Shown: positions 27,048-38,085, numbered from the stretch's first letter. The stretch: 40,700 bases of DNA from Calidithermus chliarophilus DSM 9957 (GCF_000430045.1 NZ_KE387023.1:1611391-1652090), one strand, 5' to 3'. Notes: generated by a model from the letters alone, not told the origin. Program-made: numbers and translations.

Positions 27048-28067
27048 ATGTTGCGGACCGACGTGACGGTGATCGGGGCGGGGCCTGCAGGGCTGTTTGC
27101 GGCGTTCTACGTGGGTATGCGTGACCTCACGGTGCGCATCCTCGACCCTCTGCCTGAGCCCGGGGGCCAGCTCATGGCGCTGTACCCCGAGAAGTACATC
27201 TACGACATCGCCGGCTTCCCCAAGATCCTCGCCAAGGACCTGGTGAACAACCTGGTCGAGCAGCTCGAGCCCTTCAAGCCCGTCTACACCCTGGGCGAGC
27301 GGGCGGAGAAGCTCGAGGAGGTCGACGGCGACTTCCACATCACCACCTCCAGCGGCAACACCTACGTCACCGGCGCGGTCATCATCGCCGCCGGCGTGGG
27401 CGCGTTCGAGCCGCGCAAGGTGGGCTGCACGGGCGAGGCCGAGTTCACCGGCCGGGGCGTGTACTACGCGGTCAAGAGCAAGGCCGAGTTCGCCGGCAAG
27501 CGCGTGCTGATCGTAGGCGGGGGCGATAGCGCCGCCGACTGGACGCTCGGCCTGAAGGACATCGCCGACGTGACGCTGATCCACCGCCGCGAGCAGTTCC
27601 GCGCGCACGCCGCCACCGTCAACCAGATGATCGCCGCCGCCGAGGCGGACGAGGTGCGCATCCTCACCCCCTACGAGCTCAAGGAGATCCGGGGCGACGA
27701 GCGGGTGCGCGAGGTGGTGATCTTCAACAACGCCACCAAGGAAGAGACCGTGATGGGCGTGGACGCGGTGGTCATCCTCGCCGGCTACCTCTCCAAGCTG
27801 GGCCCCCTGGCGACGTGGGGCCTCGAGATGGAGGGCAACAAGAAGATCAAGGTGCTCGACGGCACCATGCGCACCAGCCGCCCCGGCATCTTCGCCTGCG
27901 GCGACGTGGCGAGCTACGCCGGCAAGCTCCCCCTGATCTGCCTGGGCTTCGGCGAAGCCTCCATCGCCGCCAACTACGCCGCCGCCTACGCCCACCCCGA
28001 GCTCAAGGTCAACCCAGGCCACTCCTCCGAGCGCGACGAGTCGCCGACCCCGGCCCCGGCGCACTGA
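27048..28067 (+). CDS. Ferredoxin/flavodoxin-NADP+ reductase, thioredoxin-reductase-like
   Basis: The 339-residue flavoprotein has the FAD motif GAGPAG (10-15), PGGQL (38-42), the NADPH motif VGGGDSA (156-162) and CGDVA (284-288). The CxxC pair of thioredoxin reductase is missing where it should lie (around AVKSKAEF), so it belongs to the thioredoxin-reductase-like ferredoxin-NADP+ reductases. It moves electrons between NADPH and ferredoxin or flavodoxin. ATG lies seven bases after TATCTT with no clear ribosome site. The C-terminal 20 residues are Ser/Pro-rich and variable. Confidence 0.92.
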   Translation: MLRTDVTVIGAGPAGLFAAFYVGMRDLTVRILDPLPEPGGQLMALYPEKYIYDIAGFPKILAKDLVNNLVEQLEPFKPVYTLGERAEKLEEVDGDFHITTSSGNTYVTGAVIIAAGVGAFEPRKVGCTGEAEFTGRGVYYAVKSKAEFAGKRVLIVGGGDSAADWTLGLKDIADVTLIHRREQFRAHAATVNQMIAAAEADEVRILTPYELKEIRGDERVREVVIFNNATKEETVMGVDAVVILAGYLSKLGPLATWGLEMEGNKKIKVLDGTMRTSRPGIFACGDVASYAGKLPLICLGFGEASIAANYAAAYAHPELKVNPGHSSERDESPTPAPAH

Positions 28068-28082
28068 AGCGGGAAACGGCGA

Positions 28083-28236
28083 GCTGACAGCCTTCAGCCG
28101 TCAGCGGTAAGCGTGTGGCTCGTGGTTCGTCGGGGGTCGGGGGCCAAAGCTTTTTGCGGTTGGCGTAGGGCGTAGGACGTACGACGTACGACCCGCGACC
28201 CGCGCCCGGCACCCGGCGCGGCATCCGGCGTCCGAC
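28083..28236 (+). repeat. Heptad island G
   Basis: About 22 consecutive 7-mers: GCTGACA, GCCTTCA, GCCGTCA, GCGTGTG, GCTCGTG, GGGGGTC, GGGGGCC, TTGGCGT, AGGGCGT, ACGACGT, GCGACCC, GCGCCCG, GCACCCG and others, in unbroken register. No strong hairpin module is present. It fills the gap between the reductase and Nudix genes. Confidence 0.85.
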
Positions 28237-28280
28237 CGGCCCTCGACCTCCGCCCTCCTCTCACGGCACAATGGCAACGT

Positions 28281-28703
28281 ATGCGCACGCGCCGCAGGGC
28301 CTTCGTCTACATCACCCGGGAGACGCCGCATGGGAGGCAACTCCTGGTGTTCACCCAGGACGACCCCGCCGCCGGGGTCCAGACCCCGGGCGGGACCATC
28401 GAGGCCCACGAGTCGGCGCTCGAGGGCGCCCTACGCGAGGCTTACGAGGAGACCGGGCTGAGCCACTTCGGGGAGCCGCGTGAGGTCGCCTTCCAGGTCT
28501 TCGATGGGCCCGATGAGGCCGTGGAGTGCCGCTACGTGCACCTGCCGCTGGCGGGGACGGCCGCGGAGAGCTGGACGCACGTCGTCACCAGCGGCACGGA
28601 CGACGAGGGGATGACCTTCCGCTGCTTCTGGTTCTCGCTCGAGGAGGCCCGCGCCCGGGTGTGGCCGCACATGGTCTACGGGCTCGAGGCGCTGGGGGGC
28701 TGA
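28281..28703 (+). CDS. Nudix hydrolase
   Basis: The 140-residue product carries a perfect Nudix box, G38 to L60 (G-x5-E-x7-REAYEE-TGL), which binds divalent metal and hydrolyses nucleoside diphosphates linked to another moiety. The rest of the sequence does not tell the substrate. The stop TGA is followed directly by the ATG of the DUF402 gene; DUF402 proteins are also predicted nucleotide phosphatases, so the two may act on related compounds. Confidence 0.92.
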   Translation: MRTRRRAFVYITRETPHGRQLLVFTQDDPAAGVQTPGGTIEAHESALEGALREAYEETGLSHFGEPREVAFQVFDGPDEAVECRYVHLPLAGTAAESWTHVVTSGTDDEGMTFRCFWFSLEEARARVWPHMVYGLEALGG

Positions 28704-29222
28704 ATGTACGCGCTCGGCCAGCAGGTGCGCGTGGAGTTCTGGAAGTACCCCGAGGAGCGGCTGCACTACTGGTGGGAGGCCGAGGTGCGCGAGGTGCGCG
28801 AGGGCGCGGTGCTGCTGTACATGCCGCCGGGCTTCGAGTTCCACCACGAGAGCAAGCAGCGGGTGCTGCGGGTGGACCACCAGGCCTACGTCGCCTTCTT
28901 CGAGGGGCGCTGGTACTCCGGCGGCCCCGACCTCGACGCCCAGGGGCGGGTGCTCGAGTACTACTGGAACGTCCAGACCCCCCCGCGCTTCGAGCCCGGG
29001 GCCATCCGGCAGTACGACCTCGAGCTCGACGTGAAGTGCAGGGCCGACCACCGCTGCCAGACCTTCGACCTCGAGGAGTTCGCCGCCAAGGTGAACCACT
29101 ACCCCGCCGAATGGGTGGAGCAAGCCCGACGGGCCGTCGCCGAGGTCGAGCGCCACATGCGCCAGCGGGAGTGGCCCGTCCTGCCGCCGGGAAAGGCGGG
29201 GGACTGGCTCGAGCGGGTTTGA
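28704..29222 (+). CDS. DUF402-family (FomD-like) predicted phosphohydrolase
   Basis: The 172-residue product has the DUF402 order: basic N-terminal barrel strands, then FFEGRWYSGGPDLD, YYWNVQTPPRF, QYDLELDVKC and TFDLEEFAAKVNHYP, with acidic residues that bind metal in FomD and related nucleoside diphosphatases. The DEDEF-type core is somewhat degenerate (DLEEF). It starts at the base after the Nudix stop. Confidence 0.82.
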   Translation: MYALGQQVRVEFWKYPEERLHYWWEAEVREVREGAVLLYMPPGFEFHHESKQRVLRVDHQAYVAFFEGRWYSGGPDLDAQGRVLEYYWNVQTPPRFEPGAIRQYDLELDVKCRADHRCQTFDLEEFAAKVNHYPAEWVEQARRAVAEVERHMRQREWPVLPPGKAGDWLERV

Positions 29223-29233
29223 GCGAGGGATGA

Positions 29234-29409
29234 GCGGTCAGCGATCAGCCTTAGCCCTCAGCTCGTGGCTCGTGGTTCACCCCTTCCTCCCCGCGTGCGG
29301 GGAGGGTTTATCCCCCCAGCCCCCCTTGCTAAGGGGGGTGAAGAAGGGGCGTCTCGCGTTTTGCGTTTGGCTATCGGCTATGGGCTATCAACCATCGACC
29401 ATCGACATC
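29234..29409 (-). repeat. Heptad island H
   Basis: In island-A orientation: GCGGTCA, GCGATCA, GCCTTAG, CTCGTGG twice, then a CCTCCCCGC-GCGGGGAGG palindrome, a CCCCCCTTGC-AAGGGGGG-type hairpin, then GCGTCTC, GCGTTTT, GCGTTTG, GCTATCG, GCTATGG, GCTATCA, ACCATCG twice, and ACATCCT. It ends exactly at the Pho-box-like promoter. Confidence 0.85.
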
Positions 29410-29444
29410 CTGTAACGCTCCTGTAACGGTCCCCGCGCTAGGAT
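29410..29444 (+). promoter_or_regulatory. Pho-box-like promoter
   Basis: Two copies of CTGTAACGNTC lie in direct tandem with an 11-bp period (29410-29420, 29421-29431), followed at the usual activator distance by TAGGAT (29439-29444). The 11-bp direct repeat with CTGT at its head is the layout of PhoB-type boxes. No coding gene follows for more than 250 nt. Confidence 0.5.
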
Positions 29445-29450
29445 TTTCCT

Positions 29451-29670
29451 CGAAGTTCAGCAGCCCCTGCGGCAGCGAGGGCAGGCGAGGCTTCGAGGAA
29501 GGGTGCGGGTCGGCTTTGGATTTTCAGCTATTCGGCAAGCGCTTATTCGGCGGATGCGAGGGAGCAGAGCCACCGTTATTGTAGCCCCCAGCGTTGGGCT
29601 AAAAGCCGGGAGCCGGGTCCCGCCCTTCCAAAGGACGACAACTGCCGAAGGACGGCAGTTGTTCGTTTTT
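29451..29670 (+). ncRNA. Candidate phosphate-regulated small RNA
   Basis: A promoter-like element ending at 29444 and an intrinsic terminator at 29638-29670 bracket about 220 nt with no convincing reading frame. A predicted internal stem AGCCC/GGGCT lies near 29583-29600. The frame at 29503 has no ribosome site or family match and looks spurious. Existence of the RNA is inference from the flanking signals. Confidence 0.4.
29638..29670 (+). terminator. Intrinsic terminator before zinc-ribbon gene
   Basis: ACAACTGCCG (29638-29647) and CGGCAGTTGT (29653-29662) form a perfect 10-bp stem with loop AAGGA, followed by TCGTTTTT. Confidence 0.8.
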
Positions 29671-29687
29671 GTGGGGCGGCGTAGTGT
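29659..29687 (+). promoter_or_regulatory. Promoter of zinc-ribbon gene, overlapping terminator
   Basis: TTGTTC (29659-29664) and TAGTGT (29682-29687) have 17-bp spacing. The -35 hexamer lies within the 3' arm of the preceding terminator. The leader would be very short, with GGGAGG before ATG 29700. Confidence 0.5.
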
Positions 29688-29699
29688 AGGGAGGTAGCC

Positions 29700-29936
29700 A
29701 TGAAAATCGACGAGCAGTTGGCCCAGCGGTTCGTCTGCCCCAAGTGCCAGTCGGCGGGCGCTGCCGTCAAGCGCTTCGCCGCGACGGGGACCGGCCTCTC
29801 GCGCATGTTCGACATCGAGCACAACGTGTTCATCGTGGCCTCGTGCCGCAACTGCGGCTACACCGAGGTCTACAACCCGGAGATCCTCGAGGGCAAGGAC
29901 GACGTAGGCGCCGTGCTGGACCTGATCTTCGGCTAG
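29700..29936 (+). CDS. Zinc-ribbon nucleic-acid-binding-like protein (DUF2082 type)
   Basis: The 78-residue product has two CxxC pairs: VCPKCQ near residue 13 and CRNCGYTEVYN near residue 49, with LSRMFDIEHNVFIVASC between them. This matches small zinc-ribbon proteins of the DUF2082 type, of unknown function. GGGAGG precedes the start. The next gene follows after 11 bases. Confidence 0.82.
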   Translation: MKIDEQLAQRFVCPKCQSAGAAVKRFAATGTGLSRMFDIEHNVFIVASCRNCGYTEVYNPEILEGKDDVGAVLDLIFG

Positions 29937-29947
29937 CGAGGTGGGCC

Positions 29948-30454
29948 ATGAGCACCAAGCCGCGCAGGCCCTTCGCCAAGATCCGGCGCTACACCCTGGC
30001 GACCATCGGGGTGGTCGCGGCGGTGGGCGGGGTGGCGGGCAACCTGGGCTCGATCGTGGACCTGTGGGACAAGTTCTTCGGCGGGGGCAAGGCCGCGGTG
30101 GAGGGTGAGCTGGCGCCCGTGACGGACGTCAGCGGCACCTGGTACGCCGAGGTGGGCTACGACTGGGGCGCGAAGCACCGGGAGGAGTTCGTGCTCGAGC
30201 TCGAGGGCAACGAGTTGCGCGGCACGGCCTCCTTCCTGGGGGTGCGGCGGGGGGTGCTCGAGGGGCGCATGAGCGGCGACCGCCTGAGCTTCGTCACCCG
30301 CACGTTAGAGACCTTGGGCAACGGGCCCTCCCGCGAGGTCGAGCACCGCTACGTGGGGCGGGTCTCGGGCTCGGAGATCCGCTTCAGCCTGCAGAGCACG
30401 GGGGGCTACTCCGAGCACGTCCCCGTGGAGTTCGTGGCCCGGCGCGGGCCCTAG
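29948..30454 (+). CDS. Uncharacterised membrane-anchored protein
   Basis: ATG 29948 follows GAGGTG. The 168-residue product has a basic N-terminus, one hydrophobic helix (residues 14-35, LATIGVVAAVGGVAGNLGSIV), then a soluble beta-rich part (SGTWYAEVGYDWG; FVLELEGNELRGTASFLG). The second part resembles lipocalin-like or METRICS-style beta proteins in pattern only; I do not assign a family. It is in one operon with the zinc-ribbon gene. Its stop overlaps the 3' end of the convergent regulator gene by four bases (CTAG). Confidence 0.65.
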   Translation: MSTKPRRPFAKIRRYTLATIGVVAAVGGVAGNLGSIVDLWDKFFGGGKAAVEGELAPVTDVSGTWYAEVGYDWGAKHREEFVLELEGNELRGTASFLGVRRGVLEGRMSGDRLSFVTRTLETLGNGPSREVEHRYVGRVSGSEIRFSLQSTGGYSEHVPVEFVARRGP

Positions 30455-31119
30455 CCGGCCAGCGGGAAGGCCCCGGGCTTTTCGAGCCGGATCAGGTTGC
30501 GCTGCAGCGCGACCACGATGGCCGCGGTGCGGTCTTGCACCTCGAGCTTGGCGAACAGCCGCACCAGGTGGGTCTTGACCGTGGACTCGGCGATGCCGAG
30601 CTCGCGGGCGATGCCCTGGTTGGAGAGGCCGCGGGCGACGAGGGTGAGGATCTGGCCCTCGCGGGCGGAGATGGGCTCGAGGGCGGGCTTGCGCAGGCTC
30701 TCCAGCAGCACCCCGGCGATAGGGGGGGAGAAGTAGGACTTCCCGGCGGCGGTGGCGAGGATGGCGTCGGTGAGCTCGGCCGCCGAGCTCTCCTTGAGCA
30801 GGAAGCTGCAAGCCCCCGCCTGCAGCACCCGCAGGACGGCGGCGGGATGGTGCAGGTCGCTGAAGACCAGGACCTGCGTCTGCGGAGAGCGCTCGCGGGC
30901 GGCGGCGACGAGCTCGGCCCCGTCCACGCCGGGGAAGTTGAGGTCGGTGACCAGCACCTGAGGGCGCAGCAGCCCCACCAGCGCCAGCAGCTCGTCGGCG
31001 CGGGTGGTGTGGCCGCGCACCTTGATGCGGGGGTTGCTGGCGATGAGGCGGCAGCAGCCGCTCAGGACCACCGGATAGGCGTCGGCAACCACGGCGCTGA
31101 CGGCTTCAATGGCTTTCAT
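30451..31119 (-). CDS. NarL/LuxR-type response regulator (orphan)
   Basis: The 222-residue product has a receiver domain with D13, phosphoacceptor D59 (LVTDLNFPGVDG), S87 and K109, and a C-terminal LuxR-type helix-turn-helix (SAREGQILTLVARGLSNQGIARELGIAESTVKTHLVRLF, split here only by reading, residues 151-190). Only one acidic residue is at the usual acidic pair (AD), so phosphorylation may be altered. No histidine kinase gene is adjacent. The function is unknown. Confidence 0.88.
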   Translation of the reverse strand: MKAIEAVSAVVADAYPVVLSGCCRLIASNPRIKVRGHTTRADELLALVGLLRPQVLVTDLNFPGVDGAELVAAARERSPQTQVLVFSDLHHPAAVLRVLQAGACSFLLKESSAAELTDAILATAAGKSYFSPPIAGVLLESLRKPALEPISAREGQILTLVARGLSNQGIARELGIAESTVKTHLVRLFAKLEVQDRTAAIVVALQRNLIRLEKPGAFPLAG

Positions 31120-31599
31120 AGTGTGCGTTCACCTGACCTTTCTCGAGGGCTGTGAGTTGGGGGAGCGGAATGCCGGGTACTAACTCTCCAACTTAGGAGG
31201 GGTCTACTCCAATCACAAGGGCCAATTCTATGTTGTGGACAGAGCCAATTCCCGCACCGGCGATCCGGTGTTCGCGTAAAGCGGCTGAGGCAAAGGGTAC
31301 TCGCCCCCCTCCGGCCCTTCTGGCTTACGCCATCGGCAAAACGGCTACTCCACGATCGGCTTACCCCCGACCCGCTCGGCCGTCCCAACCCTCACCGACC
31401 CACCAGCACCGATCGGGGGATAACCGGCTGGCCTCGAGCGGTTCGATACCGGGATTTTTCGTGCCGAGGCGGCCGGCTTGGCCCTGGGCTGTGACCTGCC
31501 GGGCGACGCCCTGGCCGGCAGCGCCGCTGCCGCCGGGCCTCCTTATGCTGTAAATTAACTTCGCACCATTCCTTCTGTGTTCAGGCAAGGAGGCCCCGG
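31120..31599. other. Gene-poor region with hairpins and a possible gene relic
   Basis: This 480-nt gap has no convincing gene. It contains a CACCGG/CCGGTG hairpin (31255-31270), a GCCAATTC direct repeat (near 31220 and 31243), and a short plus-strand open stretch ending at TAA near 31,556 whose 38 residues (DTGIFRAEAAGLALGCDLP..) look vaguely like the C-terminus of a sugar kinase. An in-frame stop precedes it. The end holds GGCAAGGAGG for the DinB-like gene. No heptad array is seen. Confidence 0.35.
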
Positions 31600-32061
31600 A
31601 TGAACCGGCTCATGCAGAACCAGCTCGAGATCCTCAAGCAGACCCTCAACCTCCGCGACGAGGTGCTGCAAAGCCTCGCCGACGCCGACCTGGCCTACCG
31701 CCTCCCCGGCAACCCCAGCCTGGGTGAGCTCGTCCGCGAGTTCGGCAGCGTAGAAGCGGCCTACACCCGCTCCTTCCGCGAGTTCAGCCTGCGCTTCACC
31801 GAGGCGCCGGCCGAACCGGGCACGCTCGAGGGCCTGCGGGAGTGGTTTGCCGGGCTCGACCGCGAGCTCGTCGAAGCACTCAGCGCCCTGCAGGACGCCG
31901 ACCTCGAGCGCCCCGTAGACCGCGGCGGCTGGAGCCTGCCGGCGGAGGTCAACTTCCACGTCTTCCGCGAGGCGGTGCTGATCTTCGCGGCCAAGGCAGT
32001 GGTCTACCTGCGGGCGCTGGGCAAGCCGCTGCCCGGGCAGCTCGAGGCCTGGATCGGCTAG
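31600..32061 (+). CDS. DinB-like four-helix protein
   Basis: The 153-residue product is all-helical by composition, begins MNRLMQNQLEILKQTLNLRDEVLQSL and contains NPSLGELVREFGSVEAAYTRSF and ADLERPVDRGGWSLPAEVNFHVFREAVL, matching the DinB/DUF664-like four-helix bundle. His residues for metal binding are few (one near FHVF), so it may be a degenerate member. AAGGAGG precedes ATG. It is tandem to a second DinB-like gene. Confidence 0.75.
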   Translation: MNRLMQNQLEILKQTLNLRDEVLQSLADADLAYRLPGNPSLGELVREFGSVEAAYTRSFREFSLRFTEAPAEPGTLEGLREWFAGLDRELVEALSALQDADLERPVDRGGWSLPAEVNFHVFREAVLIFAAKAVVYLRALGKPLPGQLEAWIG

Positions 32062-32070
32062 GAGCTTGCC

Positions 32071-32622
32071 GTGAGCTATCCCGACGACCTCTTCCTCATC
32101 GGGGAGCGTGAGGGCTACAGCCCCAAGGTCGGCGTGCTGGTGAGCATGCTGGCTAACTCGAGGCACTACCTCCTGCGCGCGGTGCGCGACCTCACCCCCG
32201 AGCAACTCGACGCCCCGCCCCAGGGGGCCATCAACTCCGTCGGCGCGCTGCTGGCCCACCTCGACGCCGCCGAGAACCTGTTCCAGCGCATCACCTTCGA
32301 GAGCCGCCGCTTCGACGAGGCCGAGGCCGCCCGCTACAACCCCGCCTTCCGCTTCGAGCCGGGGCCGCACTCGAGGGGGCGAACGCTGGAGTCCTACCTC
32401 CACGACCTCGCCGAGACCCGCGCCCGCACCCTGGCCGCGCTGAAGCAGCGCGACGACGCCTGGCTACAAGAGCCCAAGACCTTCTCCGGCCAGCCCGCCA
32501 ACGTGCACTACTACTGGTTCCACTACCTGCAGGACGAGGTGCGCCACACCGGGCAGATCAGCCTCATCCGCAAGCACCTCATCCCCGGCGCCAGCCCCGA
32601 CTTCAACCCTTACGCGCTGTAG
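32071..32622 (+). CDS. DinB-family protein
   Basis: GTG start at 32071. The 183-residue product has GALLAHLDAAENLF with H63 and HYYWFHYLQDEVRHTGQISLIRKHL with H151 and H159, the His triad pattern of DinB-family metal-dependent bundles (related to bacillithiol S-transferases and mycothiol maleylpyruvate isomerase). Thermaceae make bacillithiol, so a thiol-transferase role is possible but unproven. It lies nine bases after the first DinB-like gene, so the pair likely forms an operon. Confidence 0.85.
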   Translation: MSYPDDLFLIGEREGYSPKVGVLVSMLANSRHYLLRAVRDLTPEQLDAPPQGAINSVGALLAHLDAAENLFQRITFESRRFDEAEAARYNPAFRFEPGPHSRGRTLESYLHDLAETRARTLAALKQRDDAWLQEPKTFSGQPANVHYYWFHYLQDEVRHTGQISLIRKHLIPGASPDFNPYAL

Positions 32623-32670
32623 GCCCAGGCCAGCCGCGCCACCCACGCCCGCTCCTCGGGCCTGAACCAG

Positions 32671-32761
32671 GCCGATAGCCCAACGCCGGGGGCGGGTCGT
32701 ACGTCGTACGTCTTACGTCGTACGCCTTGGCCCTCGACCCTAGACCCTGGACCCTCGACGG
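32671..32761 (+). repeat. Heptad island I
   Basis: Thirteen 7-mers: GCCGATA, GCCCAAC, GCCGGGG, GCGGGTC, GTACGTC twice, TTACGTC, GTACGCC, TTGGCCC, TCGACCC, TAGACCC, TGGACCC, TCGACGG. Lies between convergent DinB-like and gyrB genes. Confidence 0.85.
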
Positions 32762-32851
32762 CGGAGGGGAGGGAGGAAAAGGGAAGGGCGGGCACGAGGC
32801 CCGCCCCTACGTTTTGTGTCTTGCGTTCAGCACCCCGCGTATGCTCAAACC

Positions 32852-35020
<2,169 letters not shown>

Positions 35021-35175
35021 ATGGCTAAACGCGCAAAACGCAAGACGCAAGACGCCTTGGCCCCTCGAGCCTCGACGCTGGCGGGGAGAGTTGGGGAGGG
35101 GTTCCTTTTTCACCACGAGCCACACGCCACAGGCCAAGAACCTCACAAGCCACGTGAAAGCTCCCCTCGAGCCTT
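35021..35175 (+). repeat. Heptad island J
   Basis: GCCGATG, GCTAAAC, then ACGCAAG, ACGCAAG, ACGCCTT, CGAGCCT, CGACGCT, GCGGGGAG-rich stretch and CCACGAG, CCACACG, CCACAGG words. One or two phase shifts are present. It lacks the CCCCCCTT hairpin. Confidence 0.72.
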
Positions 35176-35205
35176 CCTCGAGGGGAGCAGGGTAGGGGCT
35201 TCGGT

Positions 35206-36741
<1,536 letters not shown>

Positions 36742-36783
36742 TACTACCTCCACTAAGGATTTGGGCTTTGAACCCTGCGCTGA

Positions 36784-36827
36784 ATCCTAACTGTTCGGTG
36801 GATGATAAATCAACCTTTAGGTTGATT
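36784..36827 (-). promoter_or_regulatory. Protease promoter with palindromic operator over the -35
   Basis: TTGATT (36808-36813 on the minus strand) and TAGGAT (36784-36789) have 18-bp spacing. The -35 lies in one arm of a perfect 9-bp inverted repeat, AATCAACCT / AGGTTGATT with a two-base centre (36808-36827). This is a good operator layout for a dimeric regulator. Confidence 0.6.
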
Positions 36828-36832
36828 AGTTC

Positions 36833-36863
36833 TTCTTTAGACTCGTTTCATGAGTTTAAAGAA
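36833..36863. other. Stem-loop after uncharacterised 301-residue gene
   Basis: TTCTTTAGACTC and GAGTTTAAAGAA form a 12-bp stem with one G-T pair and a seven-base loop, ten bases beyond the stop of the minus-strand gene. No T-run follows on either strand, so terminator function is uncertain. Confidence 0.45.
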
Positions 36864-36873
36864 TAATGAGACT

Positions 36874-37779
36874 TTACCGCTTGACCGAGCCCACCGCGCC
36901 GATGGCCTGGTCGTCGCTCAACGAGCGCAGGCGCTTGCCCAGGTCCTGCCACCACAGCAGGGGCGGGCTGTCGAGGCGGGGCATGGAGGCGATCTCGGGC
37001 TGCTTGCGCCACAGCTTGAAGCGCAGCAGCGCCAGGTTGAGGAAGAGCTCGCGGTACTCGGGCGGCGTGCGCTGGATGTGGAAGTGGAAGCGGATGCCGC
37101 GCGTTTGGGAGAAGGAGAGGATCATGGGGATCCCCTCGGGGCCCTGCAGGGGGATCTCTACGGTCTGGTCGGGGAAGGTGTAGGCGGTGGCCTCCTCCTC
37201 GCTCTGGATCATGCCGATCTCGATGAGGATCTGGGCGAAGGCGGAGAACTCGAGCCCGCTGATCTCGCGGTAGAGCCGGTCGAAGAGGAGGTAGGTCTGG
37301 CTGAGCTCGAAGCGCTCGCCGGGCTGCTCGGCCCACCACATCGCGTACTGCCCCTTGGGCGGCATGAGCGAGGCCTGGATGAACAGCCGGTCTTGCTGCG
37401 CCACCTCGCCCACGTCGTCGGGGTAGATGGCGAAGAGGTCGTCGGTGCTGTAGAAGACCGGCCTGAGCCGGCCGTACCGCTGCGCGATCTCGTGCACCGC
37501 CACGAAGTGCCCCGCGGCGCGTTCGTCGGCCTCGGGGTAGAAGAAGAGGTCGTACTCCCCGTCCGGGGCCTTCACCCGCAGCGGCACCACCAGCACGCCC
37601 TGCCGCGTCACCCGCACCACGTCGGCCTCGAGCACCTGTACGTGCGAGGTGCGAAAGCGCGTCTCGACGGCGGTGATGAAGTGCAGGGTGGGGGTGTGCG
37701 CGGTGAGGGGTCCCTCGAGGTAGACCTTGGGCCAATCCGGAGGGGCGTTGGTGACCAGTTCGACGGGCCCGGGCCGCAC
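36874..37779 (-). CDS. Uncharacterised 301-residue protein
   Basis: I do not recognise the family. I place the start at GTG 37779, seven bases after TAGCTT (leaderless style); longer readings run into a heptad array and are artefacts. The product is soluble, with no signal peptide or membrane helix. It mixes beta-rich (HVQVLEADVVRVTRQGVLVVPLRV) and helical parts and ends with a basic helix (LWWQDLGKRLRSLSDDQ). EEATAYTFPDQTVEIPL and FHFHIQRTPPEYRELFLNLAL could be conserved blocks. Stand-alone gene. Confidence 0.7.
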   Translation of the reverse strand: MRPGPVELVTNAPPDWPKVYLEGPLTAHTPTLHFITAVETRFRTSHVQVLEADVVRVTRQGVLVVPLRVKAPDGEYDLFFYPEADERAAGHFVAVHEIAQRYGRLRPVFYSTDDLFAIYPDDVGEVAQQDRLFIQASLMPPKGQYAMWWAEQPGERFELSQTYLLFDRLYREISGLEFSAFAQILIEIGMIQSEEEATAYTFPDQTVEIPLQGPEGIPMILSFSQTRGIRFHFHIQRTPPEYRELFLNLALLRFKLWRKQPEIASMPRLDSPPLLWWQDLGKRLRSLSDDQAIGAVGSVKR

Positions 37780-37786
37780 GAAGATT

Positions 37787-37792
37787 AAGCTA
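37787..37792 (-). promoter_or_regulatory. Leaderless -10 (TAGCTT) before 301-residue gene
   Basis: Minus strand TAGCTT, seven bases, then GTG 37779. No ribosome site is present. The upstream side is the heptad island. Confidence 0.4.
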
Positions 37793-37823
37793 CCGTAGGT
37801 CGGGCGGGAAACGCAAAATGCAC

Positions 37824-38085
37824 GTCGATAGTCGATGGTCGATAGCTGATAGCCAAACGCCAAACGCAAGACGCAAAACGCCAAACGCAAAACGCCAAAC
37901 GCAAGACGCAAGACGCAAAACGCAAGACGCGGGACGCCTTGTCACCCCCCTTAGCAAGGGGGGCAGGGGGGGATAAACCCTCCCCGCGCGCGGGGAGGGC
38001 TGGGGAGGGGTAAACCACGGGCCACAAGCTGACCGCTTACCGCTGACGGCTGATCGCTGAAAGCTTCCCGCTTCCTGCTTCCCTA
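37824..38085 (+). repeat. Heptad island K
   Basis: Sixteen 7-mers in unbroken register (37,824-37,935): GTCGATA, GTCGATG, GCTGATA, GCCAAAC, GCAAGAC, GCAAAAC and variants. Then CCCCCCTT-AGC-AAGGGGGG hairpin, a perfect 22-bp palindrome with arms CCCTCCCCGCG, four G-runs at 37,992-38,010, CCAC-type words, and a second array GCTGACC, GCTTACC, GCTGACG, GCTGATC, GCTGAAA, GCTTCCC, GCTTCCT, GCTTCCC ending on the stop codon of the next gene. The most complete island. Confidence 0.92.

Noticed and set aside
29503-29697. Small gene of 64 codons after the Pho-box-like promoter
   Set aside because: No Shine-Dalgarno, no domain pattern, and the terminator lies within it.
31120-31400. Cyclic-di-GMP-type riboswitch before the response regulator
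   Set aside because: Some words (GGCAAAG, GCGTAAAGC) recall it, but the conserved core and tetraloop arrangement are missing on both strands.
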